Made by a program: the position numbers and the translations under genes. Positions 14,538 to 22,550 of a stretch of DNA of 64,000 bases are shown in pieces. The DNA comes from Rhabdaerophilum sp. SD176 (lineage in GTDB: Bacteria; Pseudomonadota; Alphaproteobacteria; Rhizobiales; Beijerinckiaceae). Positions within the stretch are counted from its first letter, which is position 1, and each line of letters starts with the position of its first letter. Where the stretch lies: contig NZ_JARJNS010000001.1 in NCBI RefSeq assembly GCF_030143245.1, forward strand, positions 62,001-126,000, in the 5' to 3' direction. Under the pieces are notes generated by a model. The model did no database searches and had not been told where the DNA came from. It was given only the letters and a program-made list of their open reading frames with translations.

Positions 14538-17426
14538 TTATACTTTCGCACCAAGCGCCTTGTCGAGGAGCCGGACGACGTGAATAGCCTTGCGGGACGT
14601 GCCATCCACGATCTGATGCCGGCAGGAGGTGCCATCGGCCACGATGATCGCCTCCGGAGGCGCTTTCCGGACTGCCGGAAGCAGCGAAAGCTCGGCCATG
14701 GCGAGCGAAACATCGATTGTCTCGCTCTGGTACCCGAAGCTGCCGGCCATGCCGCAACAGCTTGATTCGACAACCTCCAGCCGGATACCGGGAATGGCGC
14801 GGAGGCAGGTCTCGACAGCCCCCATCGCATCAGCCGCTTTCTGGTGGCAATGCCCGTGCAGCAGGACCGGCACGCCGCCCTGATCCGACAGCGGCAGCGC
14901 GATCTGGCCCGCCTTGAGGTCCTCCGCCAGAGCCTCCTCGACCAGCCGCGCGGCACGGCCAATCGCGCGGGCCTTCTCGCCCGGCAGGACAGCGACCATC
15001 TCGTCCCGCAAGGTCAGCAGGCAGGAGGGTTCCAGCCCGACGATCCGTGCACCCCTGACAACGAAGGGGTACAGCGCCTCGACCAGCCTCTCGGCTTCCT
15101 TGCGGGCCTCCGCCACCTGGCCGAGCGACAGGAAGGTGCGACCGCAGCAGAGCGGGCGCGAGCCACCCGATGGTTGGACCCGGTGCAGGCGATAGCCGGC
15201 TGCGAGCAGGACGCGGCGGGCCGCATCGAGATTTTCCGGCTCGAAGTAGCGGTTGAACGTATCCCCGAACAGCACGATGTCCTTGCCGTCACCCCTGAGA
15301 TCCGAAGGCTGTGCGAAGACATCGCTCTCCTGCCACGGCTTCTGCCATTCCGGCAACGAGCGGCGGGCGGAGAGTCGCGTGAAGCGTTCGAGCAGGGCCG
15401 CGAGCCGTGGCATGCGGTTGGGCAGGTTGGCGAGGGCGGGAATCCGGCTGACAAGTGGCGCATAGCGCGGCAGGAAGGCGATCAGCCGGTCGCGCAGGGT
15501 CATGCCATGGCGCGCCGTATACTGATTGAGGAACTCGGTCTTCATCCGCGCCATGTCCACGCCGGTCGGGCATTCCCGCTGGCAGGCCTTGCAGCCGACA
15601 CAGAGCGCCATCGTTTCTTTCATCTCGGGCGAAAGGAACGCATCCGGCCCCAATGCACCGGACAAGGCGAGCCGCATCGAATTGGCGCGCCCGCGGGTCA
15701 GATGCTGCTCCTCGCCGGTCACGCGGTAGGAAGGGCACATCGCGCCGCCGGCCAGCTTCCGGCAGGTGCCGTTGTTGTTGCACATCTCCACCGCAGCGGC
15801 GAACCCACCCCATTCCTGCCAGTCGAGATTGGCCGGGGCGGGCAGGGTGGTGGCATACCCTTCCGGATAGCGCATCAGGTCGCGGTCATCGAAGCGCAGA
15901 GGCCGGACGATCTTGCCCGGGTTGAGCCTGTTCTCCGGGTCGAATGCGTCTTTCACTGTCTCGAAGGCGCGGGTCAGGCGCGGGCCGAACATCGGCTCGA
16001 CGAATTCGGAGCGCGAGATCCCGTCACCATGCTCACCGGAATAGGAGCCTTCGAAGCGCCGCACCAGTTCGACGGTTTCCTCGGCGATGGCGCGCATCGC
16101 CTTCACGCCGGCTTCGGTTTTCATGTTGAGGATCGGCCGCACATGGAGGCATCCGACCGAGGCATGCGCATACCAGGTGCCGCGCGTGCCATGTTTCTCG
16201 AAAACCGCCGTTACCGCATCGGTATAGTCGGCGAGCCGGTCGAGCGGCACGGCGCAATCCTCGATGAAGGAGACGGGCTTCCCGTCCCCCTTCATGGACA
16301 TCATGATGTTGAGACAGGCCTCGCGCACCTCCCAGACCGTCTTCTGCGTGGCCGCATCCAGCACCTCGACCACCGCATCCGGAAAGCCGTGATCAGCCAT
16401 GCAGCGGTCGAGATCCTTCAGTTTTGCCTGCAGGGCCGCGAGATCCTCGCCGGCGAACTCCACCAGGAGAAGGCAGTTCGGTGTTCCCCGGGTGATCCGG
16501 GCCAGCGTGTTCCGGAAGAGCGGGATATCCGCCCCAAGCACGATGACGTTGTTGTCGACCAGCTCGACAGCTGCCGGCCCGAGCGCGACGAGATGCTGTG
16601 TCGTTTCCATCGCCGCGCGGAAATTCGGGAAGTGACAGACACCCAAGACCCGGTGCGCGGGCAGGGGCGTCAGCGCAAGGTCTATGGCGGTAAATCCCGC
16701 TAGCGTTCCTTCCGAGCCGACCAGCAGATGGGCGAGGTTCGGCCGGGGTTCGATCAGCGCGTCGAGGTTATATCCACCAACGCGGCGTTGCACCTTGGGG
16801 TAGCGGAGGCGGATCTCTTCGGCTTCCGATTGCGCCAGCGCGAGCATCCGCGCCCCGAGCGGCGAGGGCGGGCCGGCATCGAAATGCATGGCCGAGGCAT
16901 CCACCGAGAGTGCGTCGATGGCCCGAACATTGTCGACCATCTTGCCGAAGACCAGCGAGCGCGCGCCGCAGGAATTGTTGCCCGTCATCCCGCCGATCGT
17001 GCAGCGCGTGGCGGTAGAGGGCTCGACCGGAAAGAACAGCCCGTCCTTCCTCAGGCGGGTGTTCAGCCGCTCCAGCACCATGCCGGGCTGGACGCGGATC
17101 CGCCGGGCGCCGGGGTCGTAGTCCAGCACCGCATTGAAGAAGCGCGAGCAATCGACGATCAGCCCGTTGCCGATCGGCTGGCCGTTCTGCGAGGTGCCGC
17201 CGCCCCGGAAGATCACCGGGACGCCGTGTTCCTTTGCGATCACCAGCGTTGCAGCGATATCATCCGCCGTCCGCGGGAAGACCACGCCTTCGGGAATGAT
17301 CTGGTAGACCGAGGCATCGGTGGCATAGCGCCCGCGCGTGAAACTGTCGAAGCGGACTTCTCCGGAAATGGCCTGGGACAAACGCCGTTCAAGGCCAAGA
17401 TTGCGCGCGCCGATCGTGCCATGCAT
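14538..17426 (-). CDS. FAD-binding and Fe-S 2-hydroxyacid dehydrogenase (YdiJ/D-lactate or D-2-hydroxyglutarate dehydrogenase type)
   Basis: This 962-residue fusion of a GlcD-like flavin half and a GlcF-like iron-sulfur half has a PCMH FAD domain at about 40-270 (VIFRGGGTSQNGQPIGNG, STATRCTIGGMTGNNSCGAR) and an FAD-oxidase C domain at about 300-540 (SYSGEHGDGISRSEF). A first Cys set follows (NNNGTC...AMCPSYR, near 545-560), then CVGCKACQRECP near 607, and two CCG domains (CCGRTFLSLG near 759, CCGMAGSFGY near 890). Such enzymes oxidise D-lactate, D-2-hydroxyglutarate or glycolate-like acids and pass electrons to quinone or an acceptor. It is followed by a GntR gene and is divergent from a glyoxylate aminotransferase. 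That pairing hints at glycolate/glyoxylate or another 2-hydroxyacid, but substrate choice cannot be read from sequence. Confidence 0.88.
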   Translation of the reverse strand: MHGTIGARNLGLERRLSQAISGEVRFDSFTRGRYATDASVYQIIPEGVVFPRTADDIAATLVIAKEHGVPVIFRGGGTSQNGQPIGNGLIVDCSRFFNAVLDYDPGARRIRVQPGMVLERLNTRLRKDGLFFPVEPSTATRCTIGGMTGNNSCGARSLVFGKMVDNVRAIDALSVDASAMHFDAGPPSPLGARMLALAQSEAEEIRLRYPKVQRRVGGYNLDALIEPRPNLAHLLVGSEGTLAGFTAIDLALTPLPAHRVLGVCHFPNFRAAMETTQHLVALGPAAVELVDNNVIVLGADIPLFRNTLARITRGTPNCLLLVEFAGEDLAALQAKLKDLDRCMADHGFPDAVVEVLDAATQKTVWEVREACLNIMMSMKGDGKPVSFIEDCAVPLDRLADYTDAVTAVFEKHGTRGTWYAHASVGCLHVRPILNMKTEAGVKAMRAIAEETVELVRRFEGSYSGEHGDGISRSEFVEPMFGPRLTRAFETVKDAFDPENRLNPGKIVRPLRFDDRDLMRYPEGYATTLPAPANLDWQEWGGFAAAVEMCNNNGTCRKLAGGAMCPSYRVTGEEQHLTRGRANSMRLALSGALGPDAFLSPEMKETMALCVGCKACQRECPTGVDMARMKTEFLNQYTARHGMTLRDRLIAFLPRYAPLVSRIPALANLPNRMPRLAALLERFTRLSARRSLPEWQKPWQESDVFAQPSDLRGDGKDIVLFGDTFNRYFEPENLDAARRVLLAAGYRLHRVQPSGGSRPLCCGRTFLSLGQVAEARKEAERLVEALYPFVVRGARIVGLEPSCLLTLRDEMVAVLPGEKARAIGRAARLVEEALAEDLKAGQIALPLSDQGGVPVLLHGHCHQKAADAMGAVETCLRAIPGIRLEVVESSCCGMAGSFGYQSETIDVSLAMAELSLLPAVRKAPPEAIIVADGTSCRHQIVDGTSRKAIHVVRLLDKALGAKV

Positions 17427-17477
17427 GCGATAATTCCTCCCGTCGCCAAGGCTAGCCGATGACGGCTCTTGCGAAAA

Positions 17478-17502
17478 GTGAATTTATAATACAAAATACA
17501 AA
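17478..17502 (-). promoter_or_regulatory. 25-bp AT-rich element (copy B), tandem TTTGTAT then TATAAAT
   Basis: Read on the minus strand it is TTTGTAT twice, then TATAAATTCAC. It matches copy A (12752-12776) at 21 of 25 positions, with both differences in the tandem units being T for A. It ends 51 bp before the dehydrogenase start and lies 55 bp before the divergent aminotransferase start, so it may serve both. The surrounding 131-bp gap holds nothing else I recognise. Confidence 0.6.
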
Positions 17503-17557
17503 ACATCGAAATCAGGCCCTGCGCGGCCACCAGACCGAACGGATAGGGAGATACGCC

Positions 17558-18748
17558 ATGGTCGAGACAGGCCGTCATTTTCTGCAGATTCCGGGACCAA
17601 CCAATACGCCACTGCCGGTCCTTGCAGCCATGGCCAAGCCGACGATCGATCATCGTGGCCCCGAATTCCAGAAGCTCGGCCTCGACGTACTGGCGCGCAT
17701 CAAGCCGATTTTCGGCACAAGGAACCCCGTCATCATTTATCCTGCATCGGGCACGGGCGCCTGGGAAGCCGCGCTTGTCAACGTGCTCTCTCCGGGCGAT
17801 CAGGTTCTGATGTTCGAAACCGGCTGGTTCGCCACGCTCTGGAACAAGATGGCGACCAAGCTCGGGATCAGGGCCGAGTTCATCCGCTCGGACTGGCGTG
17901 CCGGCGCCGATGCCGCGGCCATCGAGGCGCGCCTCCGCGAGGACAAGGGCCATGCGATCAAGGCAGTCTGCGTGGTCCATAACGAGACCTCGACCGGCTG
18001 CGTGACCAACGTCGCGGCTGTGCGTGCCGCCATCGACCGGGCCAATCACCCGGCTCTGCTGATGGTGGACACGATTTCCTCGCTGGCCTCGATCGATTAC
18101 CGCCATGACGAATGGGGTGTCGATGTTACCGTGGCCGGATCGCAGAAAGGGCTGATGCTGCCGCCGGGCCTTTCCTTCAACGCCATATCGGACAAGGCGC
18201 TCGCCGTCTCGAAGACCAATGCCTTTCCGCGTTCCTTCTGGGACTGGCACGAGATGATCGCGATCAACGACAAGGGCTTCTTTCCCTACACGCCTGCCAC
18301 GAACATGCTTCAGGGCCTCAAGGTGGCGCTCGACATGCTCGAGGCCGAGGGCATGGCGAATGTCTTCGCCCGGCATGATCGCGCCGCCGAGGCCACCCGC
18401 CGCGCGGTGCGCCACTGGGGCTTCGAAACCGTGTGCCGCCAGCCCTCGGACTACTCGTCCTCGCTGACGGCGGTCATGCTGCCCGAGGGCCATTCCGCCG
18501 ATGCCCTTCGCAAGACCATCCTCGAACGCTCGAATATGAGCCTCGGCAACGGCCTTGGCATTCTCGCCGACAAGGTGTTCCGGATCGGCCATCTCGGCGA
18601 TTTCCATGATCTGATGGTGACCGGCACCCTGTCCGGCGTCGAGATGGGCCTTGCCGCCTGCGGCATCCCGCACCGGCCGGGCGGCGTGCAGGTGGCGATG
18701 ACCCATCTGCTGGGCAACGGCGCCCCGGTGGCGGAAGCGGCGGAATAG
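17558..18748 (+). CDS. Serine-glyoxylate / alanine-glyoxylate aminotransferase (class V)
   Basis: This 396-residue fold-type I PLP enzyme contains QIPGPTNTPLPVL, PASGTGAWEAALVN, HNETSTGCVTNV, MVDTISSLASID and the Schiff-base Lys in VTVAGSQKGLMLPPG (near residue 196). It is close to SgaA of the serine cycle and to alanine-glyoxylate transaminases, which convert glyoxylate to glycine. GGGAG lies eight bases before the ATG. It is divergent from the 2-hydroxyacid dehydrogenase operon with a common regulatory gap. If that enzyme makes glyoxylate, this one would use it. No other serine-cycle genes are present. Confidence 0.88.
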   Translation: MVETGRHFLQIPGPTNTPLPVLAAMAKPTIDHRGPEFQKLGLDVLARIKPIFGTRNPVIIYPASGTGAWEAALVNVLSPGDQVLMFETGWFATLWNKMATKLGIRAEFIRSDWRAGADAAAIEARLREDKGHAIKAVCVVHNETSTGCVTNVAAVRAAIDRANHPALLMVDTISSLASIDYRHDEWGVDVTVAGSQKGLMLPPGLSFNAISDKALAVSKTNAFPRSFWDWHEMIAINDKGFFPYTPATNMLQGLKVALDMLEAEGMANVFARHDRAAEATRRAVRHWGFETVCRQPSDYSSSLTAVMLPEGHSADALRKTILERSNMSLGNGLGILADKVFRIGHLGDFHDLMVTGTLSGVEMGLAACGIPHRPGGVQVAMTHLLGNGAPVAEAAE

Positions 18749-18758
18749 CCGTTGACCC

Positions 18759-18789
18759 CATGCCCCGGGGCCTGCAAGACCGGGGCATG
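18759..18789 (+). promoter_or_regulatory. Inverted repeat carrying both candidate start codons of the next gene
   Basis: CATGCCCCGG (18759-18768) and CCGGGGCATG (18780-18789) form a perfect 10-bp stem with an 11-nt loop, 11 bp after the aminotransferase stop. The ATG at 18760 (left arm) and the ATG at 18787 (right arm) are in frame with the flavoprotein gene, so folding would mask initiation. It may also act as a weak transcript end for the aminotransferase. No T-run follows. Confidence 0.5.
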
Positions 18790-20004
18790 ACATCCGATCC
18801 CCTTCTCATCATCGGCGGCGGCCCGGCAGGCCTGATGGCCGCCGAAACCCTGCTGGATGCCGGCCGACCGGTCCATCTTTACGAACGCATGCCCTCGCTC
18901 GGGCGCAAATTCCTCATGGCGGGGCGCGGCGGGCTCAACCTGACCCATGCCGAGGATCTTTCCCGGTTCCTCACGCGCTATAGCGAGGTCTCGCCCCTGC
19001 TGCTTGAGGCGATCCGGGCCTTCCCGCCCAACGCGATCCGGCACTGGTGCGAGGATCTCGGCCAGCCGACCTTCATCGGCAGTTCCGGCCGCATCTTCCC
19101 GGAGGCGATGAAAGCCTCGCCTTTGCTGCGCGCCTGGCTGCGCCGGCTGGAAGCCAAGGGCCTTGTTGTTCATCTCCGCCATCGCTGGCTGGGCTGGAAC
19201 GAGGCGGGAGACCTCCGCTTCGAAACGCCAGAAGGCGAGATCACCGTGCCTGCTGCACCGACCCTGATGGCCCTCGGCGGCGCTTCCTGGCCACGCCTCG
19301 GCGCCGATGGCGGCTGGACCGGCCCGCTCGGCGCGCTCGGCCATGCCATCACGCCGCTGGAGCCCTCGAATGTCGGCATCCGGGTCAAGTGGTCGCCGTT
19401 CATGGCCAAGGTGGCCGGCGAGCCGCTGAAGCGCATCGTGGTCCGGATCGGCGGGTTCGAGGCCCCGGGCGAGGCTGTGATCACCCGGCAGGGGCTGGAG
19501 GGCGGAGCAATCTACGCCGCGTCCGCCGCCCTTCGCCGCGCTTTGGCCCAGAATCGGACGGCAACGCTCGAAATCGACCTCCGGCCCGATTTCCGGCCCG
19601 AATGGATCGCTCATCGCCTGCGCGAGGGACGAAGCAAGGATTCCTGGACCTCGCGCCTGCGCAAGGCGGCAGGGCTCCAGCCCGCAGCCATGGCCCTGCT
19701 CAACGAATGCGGGCGTCGGATTGGCCTTGCCCCGGGCGATCATGAGGGCTGGGCCGGCCTCGTACGCGCCGCGCCGGTTCCGGTGGAGGGCTTCTGCGGG
19801 CTCGATCGAGCGATCTCGACAGCCGGCGGCGCGGCATTTGATGGCCTCGACCAAAACTGGATGGTCACATTGCGGCCCGGTTTGTTCCTGGCCGGCGAGA
19901 TGCTCGATTGGGATGCCCCGACGGGCGGCTACCTGCTGCAGGCCTGCTTCGCCTCCGGGCGGGCGGCAGCTCTCGGCATGCTCCGCCACGCAGAAGCCGG
20001 TTGA
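18787..20004 (+). CDS. HI0933/BaiN-like FAD-dependent oxidoreductase (TIGR03862-type flavoprotein)
   Basis: This protein of about 405 residues has an N-terminal Rossmann FAD motif LLIIGGGPAGLMAAETLLDAG, then the family segments GRKFLMAGRGGLNLTH and GSSGRIFPEAMKASPLLRAWL. The C-terminal block GLFLAGEMLDWDAPTGGYLLQACFASG reads out FAD binding. The family is conserved but of uncertain function; dehydrogenation or tRNA-related roles have been proposed for relatives. The ATG at 18787 places the Rossmann strand at the usual distance; 18760 would add nine residues. Its stop directly abuts the stop of the convergent ABC-F gene. Confidence 0.85.
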   Translation: MTSDPLLIIGGGPAGLMAAETLLDAGRPVHLYERMPSLGRKFLMAGRGGLNLTHAEDLSRFLTRYSEVSPLLLEAIRAFPPNAIRHWCEDLGQPTFIGSSGRIFPEAMKASPLLRAWLRRLEAKGLVVHLRHRWLGWNEAGDLRFETPEGEITVPAAPTLMALGGASWPRLGADGGWTGPLGALGHAITPLEPSNVGIRVKWSPFMAKVAGEPLKRIVVRIGGFEAPGEAVITRQGLEGGAIYAASAALRRALAQNRTATLEIDLRPDFRPEWIAHRLREGRSKDSWTSRLRKAAGLQPAAMALLNECGRRIGLAPGDHEGWAGLVRAAPVPVEGFCGLDRAISTAGGAAFDGLDQNWMVTLRPGLFLAGEMLDWDAPTGGYLLQACFASGRAAALGMLRHAEAG

Positions 20005-21816
20005 TCAGCCTGCTGCTTCCTCGCGCAGGATCTCGAGTTCGAGCCAGCGCTCCTCCATCTTGCCAAGTTCGGCATGGGCCTTTTCGAGCAGGGCCATCGT
20101 CTCGTCGAAGGTCTTGCGATCGCGAGCATAAAGCTCCGGATCGTCAAGCCGCACCTGCAGCTTGCCGATCACGACCCGCAGCTTCTCCATGGCGGAGGGC
20201 AGGCTTTCCAGCTGGTTGAGCTGCTGCAAAGTCAGCTTCTTGCGGGCTGAAGCAGCAGGCGAGGAAACCGGCCTATCCGATTCGGCCGACTCGGCTTTCG
20301 CCGCCTTGGGCTTGTCCAGAACGATCTCCGCACCGCGCTGGGTGAGCATGTCGCTGTAACCGCCGGCATAGACTCGCCATTTCCCGTTGCCCTCCGGCAC
20401 GATGACACGCTCGACGATCCGGTCGAGGAAATCGCGGTCATGGCTGATCAGCAGCACCGTGCCGGCATAGGAATCGAGCAATTCCTGGAGCACATCGAGG
20501 GTCTCGAGGTCGAGATCATTGGTCGGCTCATCCAGAACCAGCAGGTTGGACGGCCGCGCCAGCGCACGGGCCAGCATCAGCCGAGCCCGTTCGCCGCCGG
20601 ACAGGACTTTCAGTGGCGTCCGCGCCTTTTCCGGCGGAAACAGGAAGTCCTTCATATAGCCAATGACGTTCTTTGGCTGGCCGTTGATCACAAGGGTATC
20701 CGTGCCGCCGCCGGTCAACGCGTCAGCGAGGCTCGTTTCCGGATCGAGCGAATCCCGCCTTTGCTCAAGTGAGGCAATGGCAAGCCCGGCCCCGAGCCGG
20801 ATCAGCCCGGAATCCGGCTCCAGCGTGCCGGTCATCAATGAAAGCAGGGTGGTCTTGCCGGCGCCATTCGGACCGACAAGGCCGATCCGGTCGCCTTTCA
20901 GGATCCGGATCGAGAAATCCCGCACGATCGCCCGCTCGCCATAGCGCTTCGCCAGCCCCTCAGCCTCGATGACGAGCTTGCCGCCCTTGTCCTCCTCGGA
21001 CGCGACCAGCTGCGCCGCGCCGGCCGCGCGGACATGATCGCGCTTCTCGCGCCGCAGGGTATGGAGATTTTCCAGCCGCCGGACATTTCGCTTGCGCCGC
21101 GCGGTAACGCCATAGCGCAGCCAATGTTCCTCGTCGGCGATCTTGCGGCCGAGCTTGTGCTGCGCGGCCTCTTCCTCGGCAAGGATCTGATCACGCCAGG
21201 CCTCGAAATGGCCGAAACCGCGGTCGATCCTCCGCGTCGTCCCGCGATCGAGCCAGATCGTCGCGCGGGAAAGGCGCTCGAGAAACCGGCGGTCATGGCT
21301 GATCAGGACGAGGGCGGCCTGTCGACCGAGCAATTCCTGCTCGAGCCACTCGATTGCCGGCAGGTCGAGATGGTTGGTCGGCTCGTCCAGCAAAAGCACG
21401 TCCGGCTGTGGCGCCAGCACGCGGGCAAGGGCAGCCCGGCGTGCCTCGCCGCCTGAAAGGCCGGAGGTCGGCTCCTGCCCGGTCAGGCCCAGCGCCTCCA
21501 GCAGGAACCGCGCGGCGTGATCGCCTTCATCCGGCGGAAGATCGGCGGCCGCAAAGGCGAGGGTGGTGGGATAGGCGGAGAAATCCGGCTCTTGCGCCAG
21601 CACCCCGATCCGTATGCCTGGCTGGACAAAGCATGTGCCGGCATCGGCTTCGACCTGCCCCGCGGCAACCTTGAGCAGTGTCGACTTGCCTGAACCGTTC
21701 CGCCCGACAAGGCAGATCCGCTCGCCGGGCGAAACGGAAAGATCCGCGCCGTCAAGCAGGTTCTTTCCGCCGAAAGTCAGGCGGATACCGGTCAACTGGA
21801 TCAGGGGTGGCGGCAC
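20005..21816 (-). CDS. uup: ABC-F family ATPase, Uup type
   Basis: This 603-residue soluble ABC-F protein has two ATPase cassettes: Walker A GRNGSGKST near 38-46 and GPNGAGKTT near 320, signatures LSGGEARRAALA and LSGGERARLMLA, and Walker B LLLDEPTNHLD and LVLDEPTNDLD. A charged linker (TARRKRNVRRLENLHTLRRE) separates them. The C-terminal domain (about 520-603, KKLTLQQLNQLESLP onward) is the Uup coiled-coil DNA/RNA-binding part. Uup proteins act on ribosomes and affect precise excision of transposons. There are no transmembrane segments. It is monocistronic, and no resistance function is implied. Confidence 0.9.
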   Translation of the reverse strand: MPPPLIQLTGIRLTFGGKNLLDGADLSVSPGERICLVGRNGSGKSTLLKVAAGQVEADAGTCFVQPGIRIGVLAQEPDFSAYPTTLAFAAADLPPDEGDHAARFLLEALGLTGQEPTSGLSGGEARRAALARVLAPQPDVLLLDEPTNHLDLPAIEWLEQELLGRQAALVLISHDRRFLERLSRATIWLDRGTTRRIDRGFGHFEAWRDQILAEEEAAQHKLGRKIADEEHWLRYGVTARRKRNVRRLENLHTLRREKRDHVRAAGAAQLVASEEDKGGKLVIEAEGLAKRYGERAIVRDFSIRILKGDRIGLVGPNGAGKTTLLSLMTGTLEPDSGLIRLGAGLAIASLEQRRDSLDPETSLADALTGGGTDTLVINGQPKNVIGYMKDFLFPPEKARTPLKVLSGGERARLMLARALARPSNLLVLDEPTNDLDLETLDVLQELLDSYAGTVLLISHDRDFLDRIVERVIVPEGNGKWRVYAGGYSDMLTQRGAEIVLDKPKAAKAESAESDRPVSSPAASARKKLTLQQLNQLESLPSAMEKLRVVIGKLQVRLDDPELYARDRKTFDETMALLEKAHAELGKMEERWLELEILREEAAG

Positions 21817-21879
21817 GGCAGGTTTCCAAGCGAGAAGACGGGCGTTCTACCTGCCGGCCAGCGTCGTGTCGAGGCAAGC

Positions 21880-22281
21880 TCAGCCGAAATGGCGGGCAAT
21901 CGCTACGGCACCTGCCGAGGTCACGCCCGAAACGAAGGCGCCCCAGCTCATATCGATCAGCGCGATCCGCAAGGTGAACCCTTCGAGCGTTGCGAGGTTG
22001 GTCAGGTCATAGGTGCCATAGGCCACAAGGCCGAAAAAGGCGCCATAGGCAAGCGCCCGGAAAACGCTGCCGCTTTCATGGGCGGGCAGGAGCACGAAAA
22101 CGGTCAGGCCGATCACGTAGAGGACATAGAACGCCAGGGCTGCGCCGACGTTGAATTCCTTTTTCAGCAGGCCGCCGATCTCCGCCTGATAGAGGTTCTT
22201 GGCGACAACGCCGAGCCAAAGGAGATCGATCACCAGCAGGATGATGGCGGCGCTCGCGACAAGGATGAGGGTGGATTTCAT
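21880..22281 (-). CDS. DUF2177 family membrane protein
   Basis: This 133-residue protein has four hydrophobic helices and the DUF2177 pattern: an N-terminal helix followed by DLLWLGVVAKNLYQAEIG, a central GAFFGLVAYGTYDLTNLATL, and the C-terminal helix IALIDMSWGAFVSGVTSAGAV. Function is unknown. It is divergent from the urea transport operon, separated by about 270 bp that include the sigma-54 promoter, and shows no link to it beyond position. Confidence 0.85.
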   Translation of the reverse strand: MKSTLILVASAAIILLVIDLLWLGVVAKNLYQAEIGGLLKKEFNVGAALAFYVLYVIGLTVFVLLPAHESGSVFRALAYGAFFGLVAYGTYDLTNLATLEGFTLRIALIDMSWGAFVSGVTSAGAVAIARHFG

Positions 22282-22496
22282 GACGGACCTCGCTGTGTGT
22301 CTCTACGCATCGGACTGACATCCGGATCTTCCAGCAAATGGGCAGACGGGCTCCCCGGGAGATCAGCCCCGACCGCGGATGAACAATCCGCACAAGTTTC
22401 AGGCAGGCGCCCCTTTTTTGTGCATCGCAGCGCGCCGCCTGCCCGAAAAGGCAGCGGCGCCCGGTTGTAATACCCCTGTTTCATCCTGCCCGGTTT

Positions 22497-22513
22497 TTGG
22501 CACGCGAAATGCT
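22497..22513 (+). promoter_or_regulatory. Sigma-54 (RpoN) -24/-12 promoter of the urea operon
   Basis: TTGGCACGCGAAATGCT has the invariant GG (22499-22500) and GC (22511-22512) separated by exactly 10 bases and fits the TTGGCACG-N4-TTGCW consensus with one mismatch (A for the first T of TTGCW). Transcription would start near 22524, giving a short leader before urtA at 22551. NtrC would be the expected activator. I see only a GTGCA-type half-site upstream (around 22430), not a convincing full NtrC box. The rest of 22282-22496 holds no gene. Confidence 0.78.
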
Positions 22514-22550
22514 GCATTGCATCGTCTCATCCAACGGGGGTTCCAACATC

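Noticed and set aside
14531-14962. 5' extension of the GntR gene at 13862-14530
   Set aside because: The added 144 codons overlap the dehydrogenase gene in another frame and show no GntR similarity; the normal start is 14530.
14844-16703. Plus-strand open frame of 619 codons inside the FAD/Fe-S dehydrogenase region
   Set aside because: Antisense to a well-conserved gene; composition is rich in Arg/Gly/His as expected of a shadow frame, and it has no domain.
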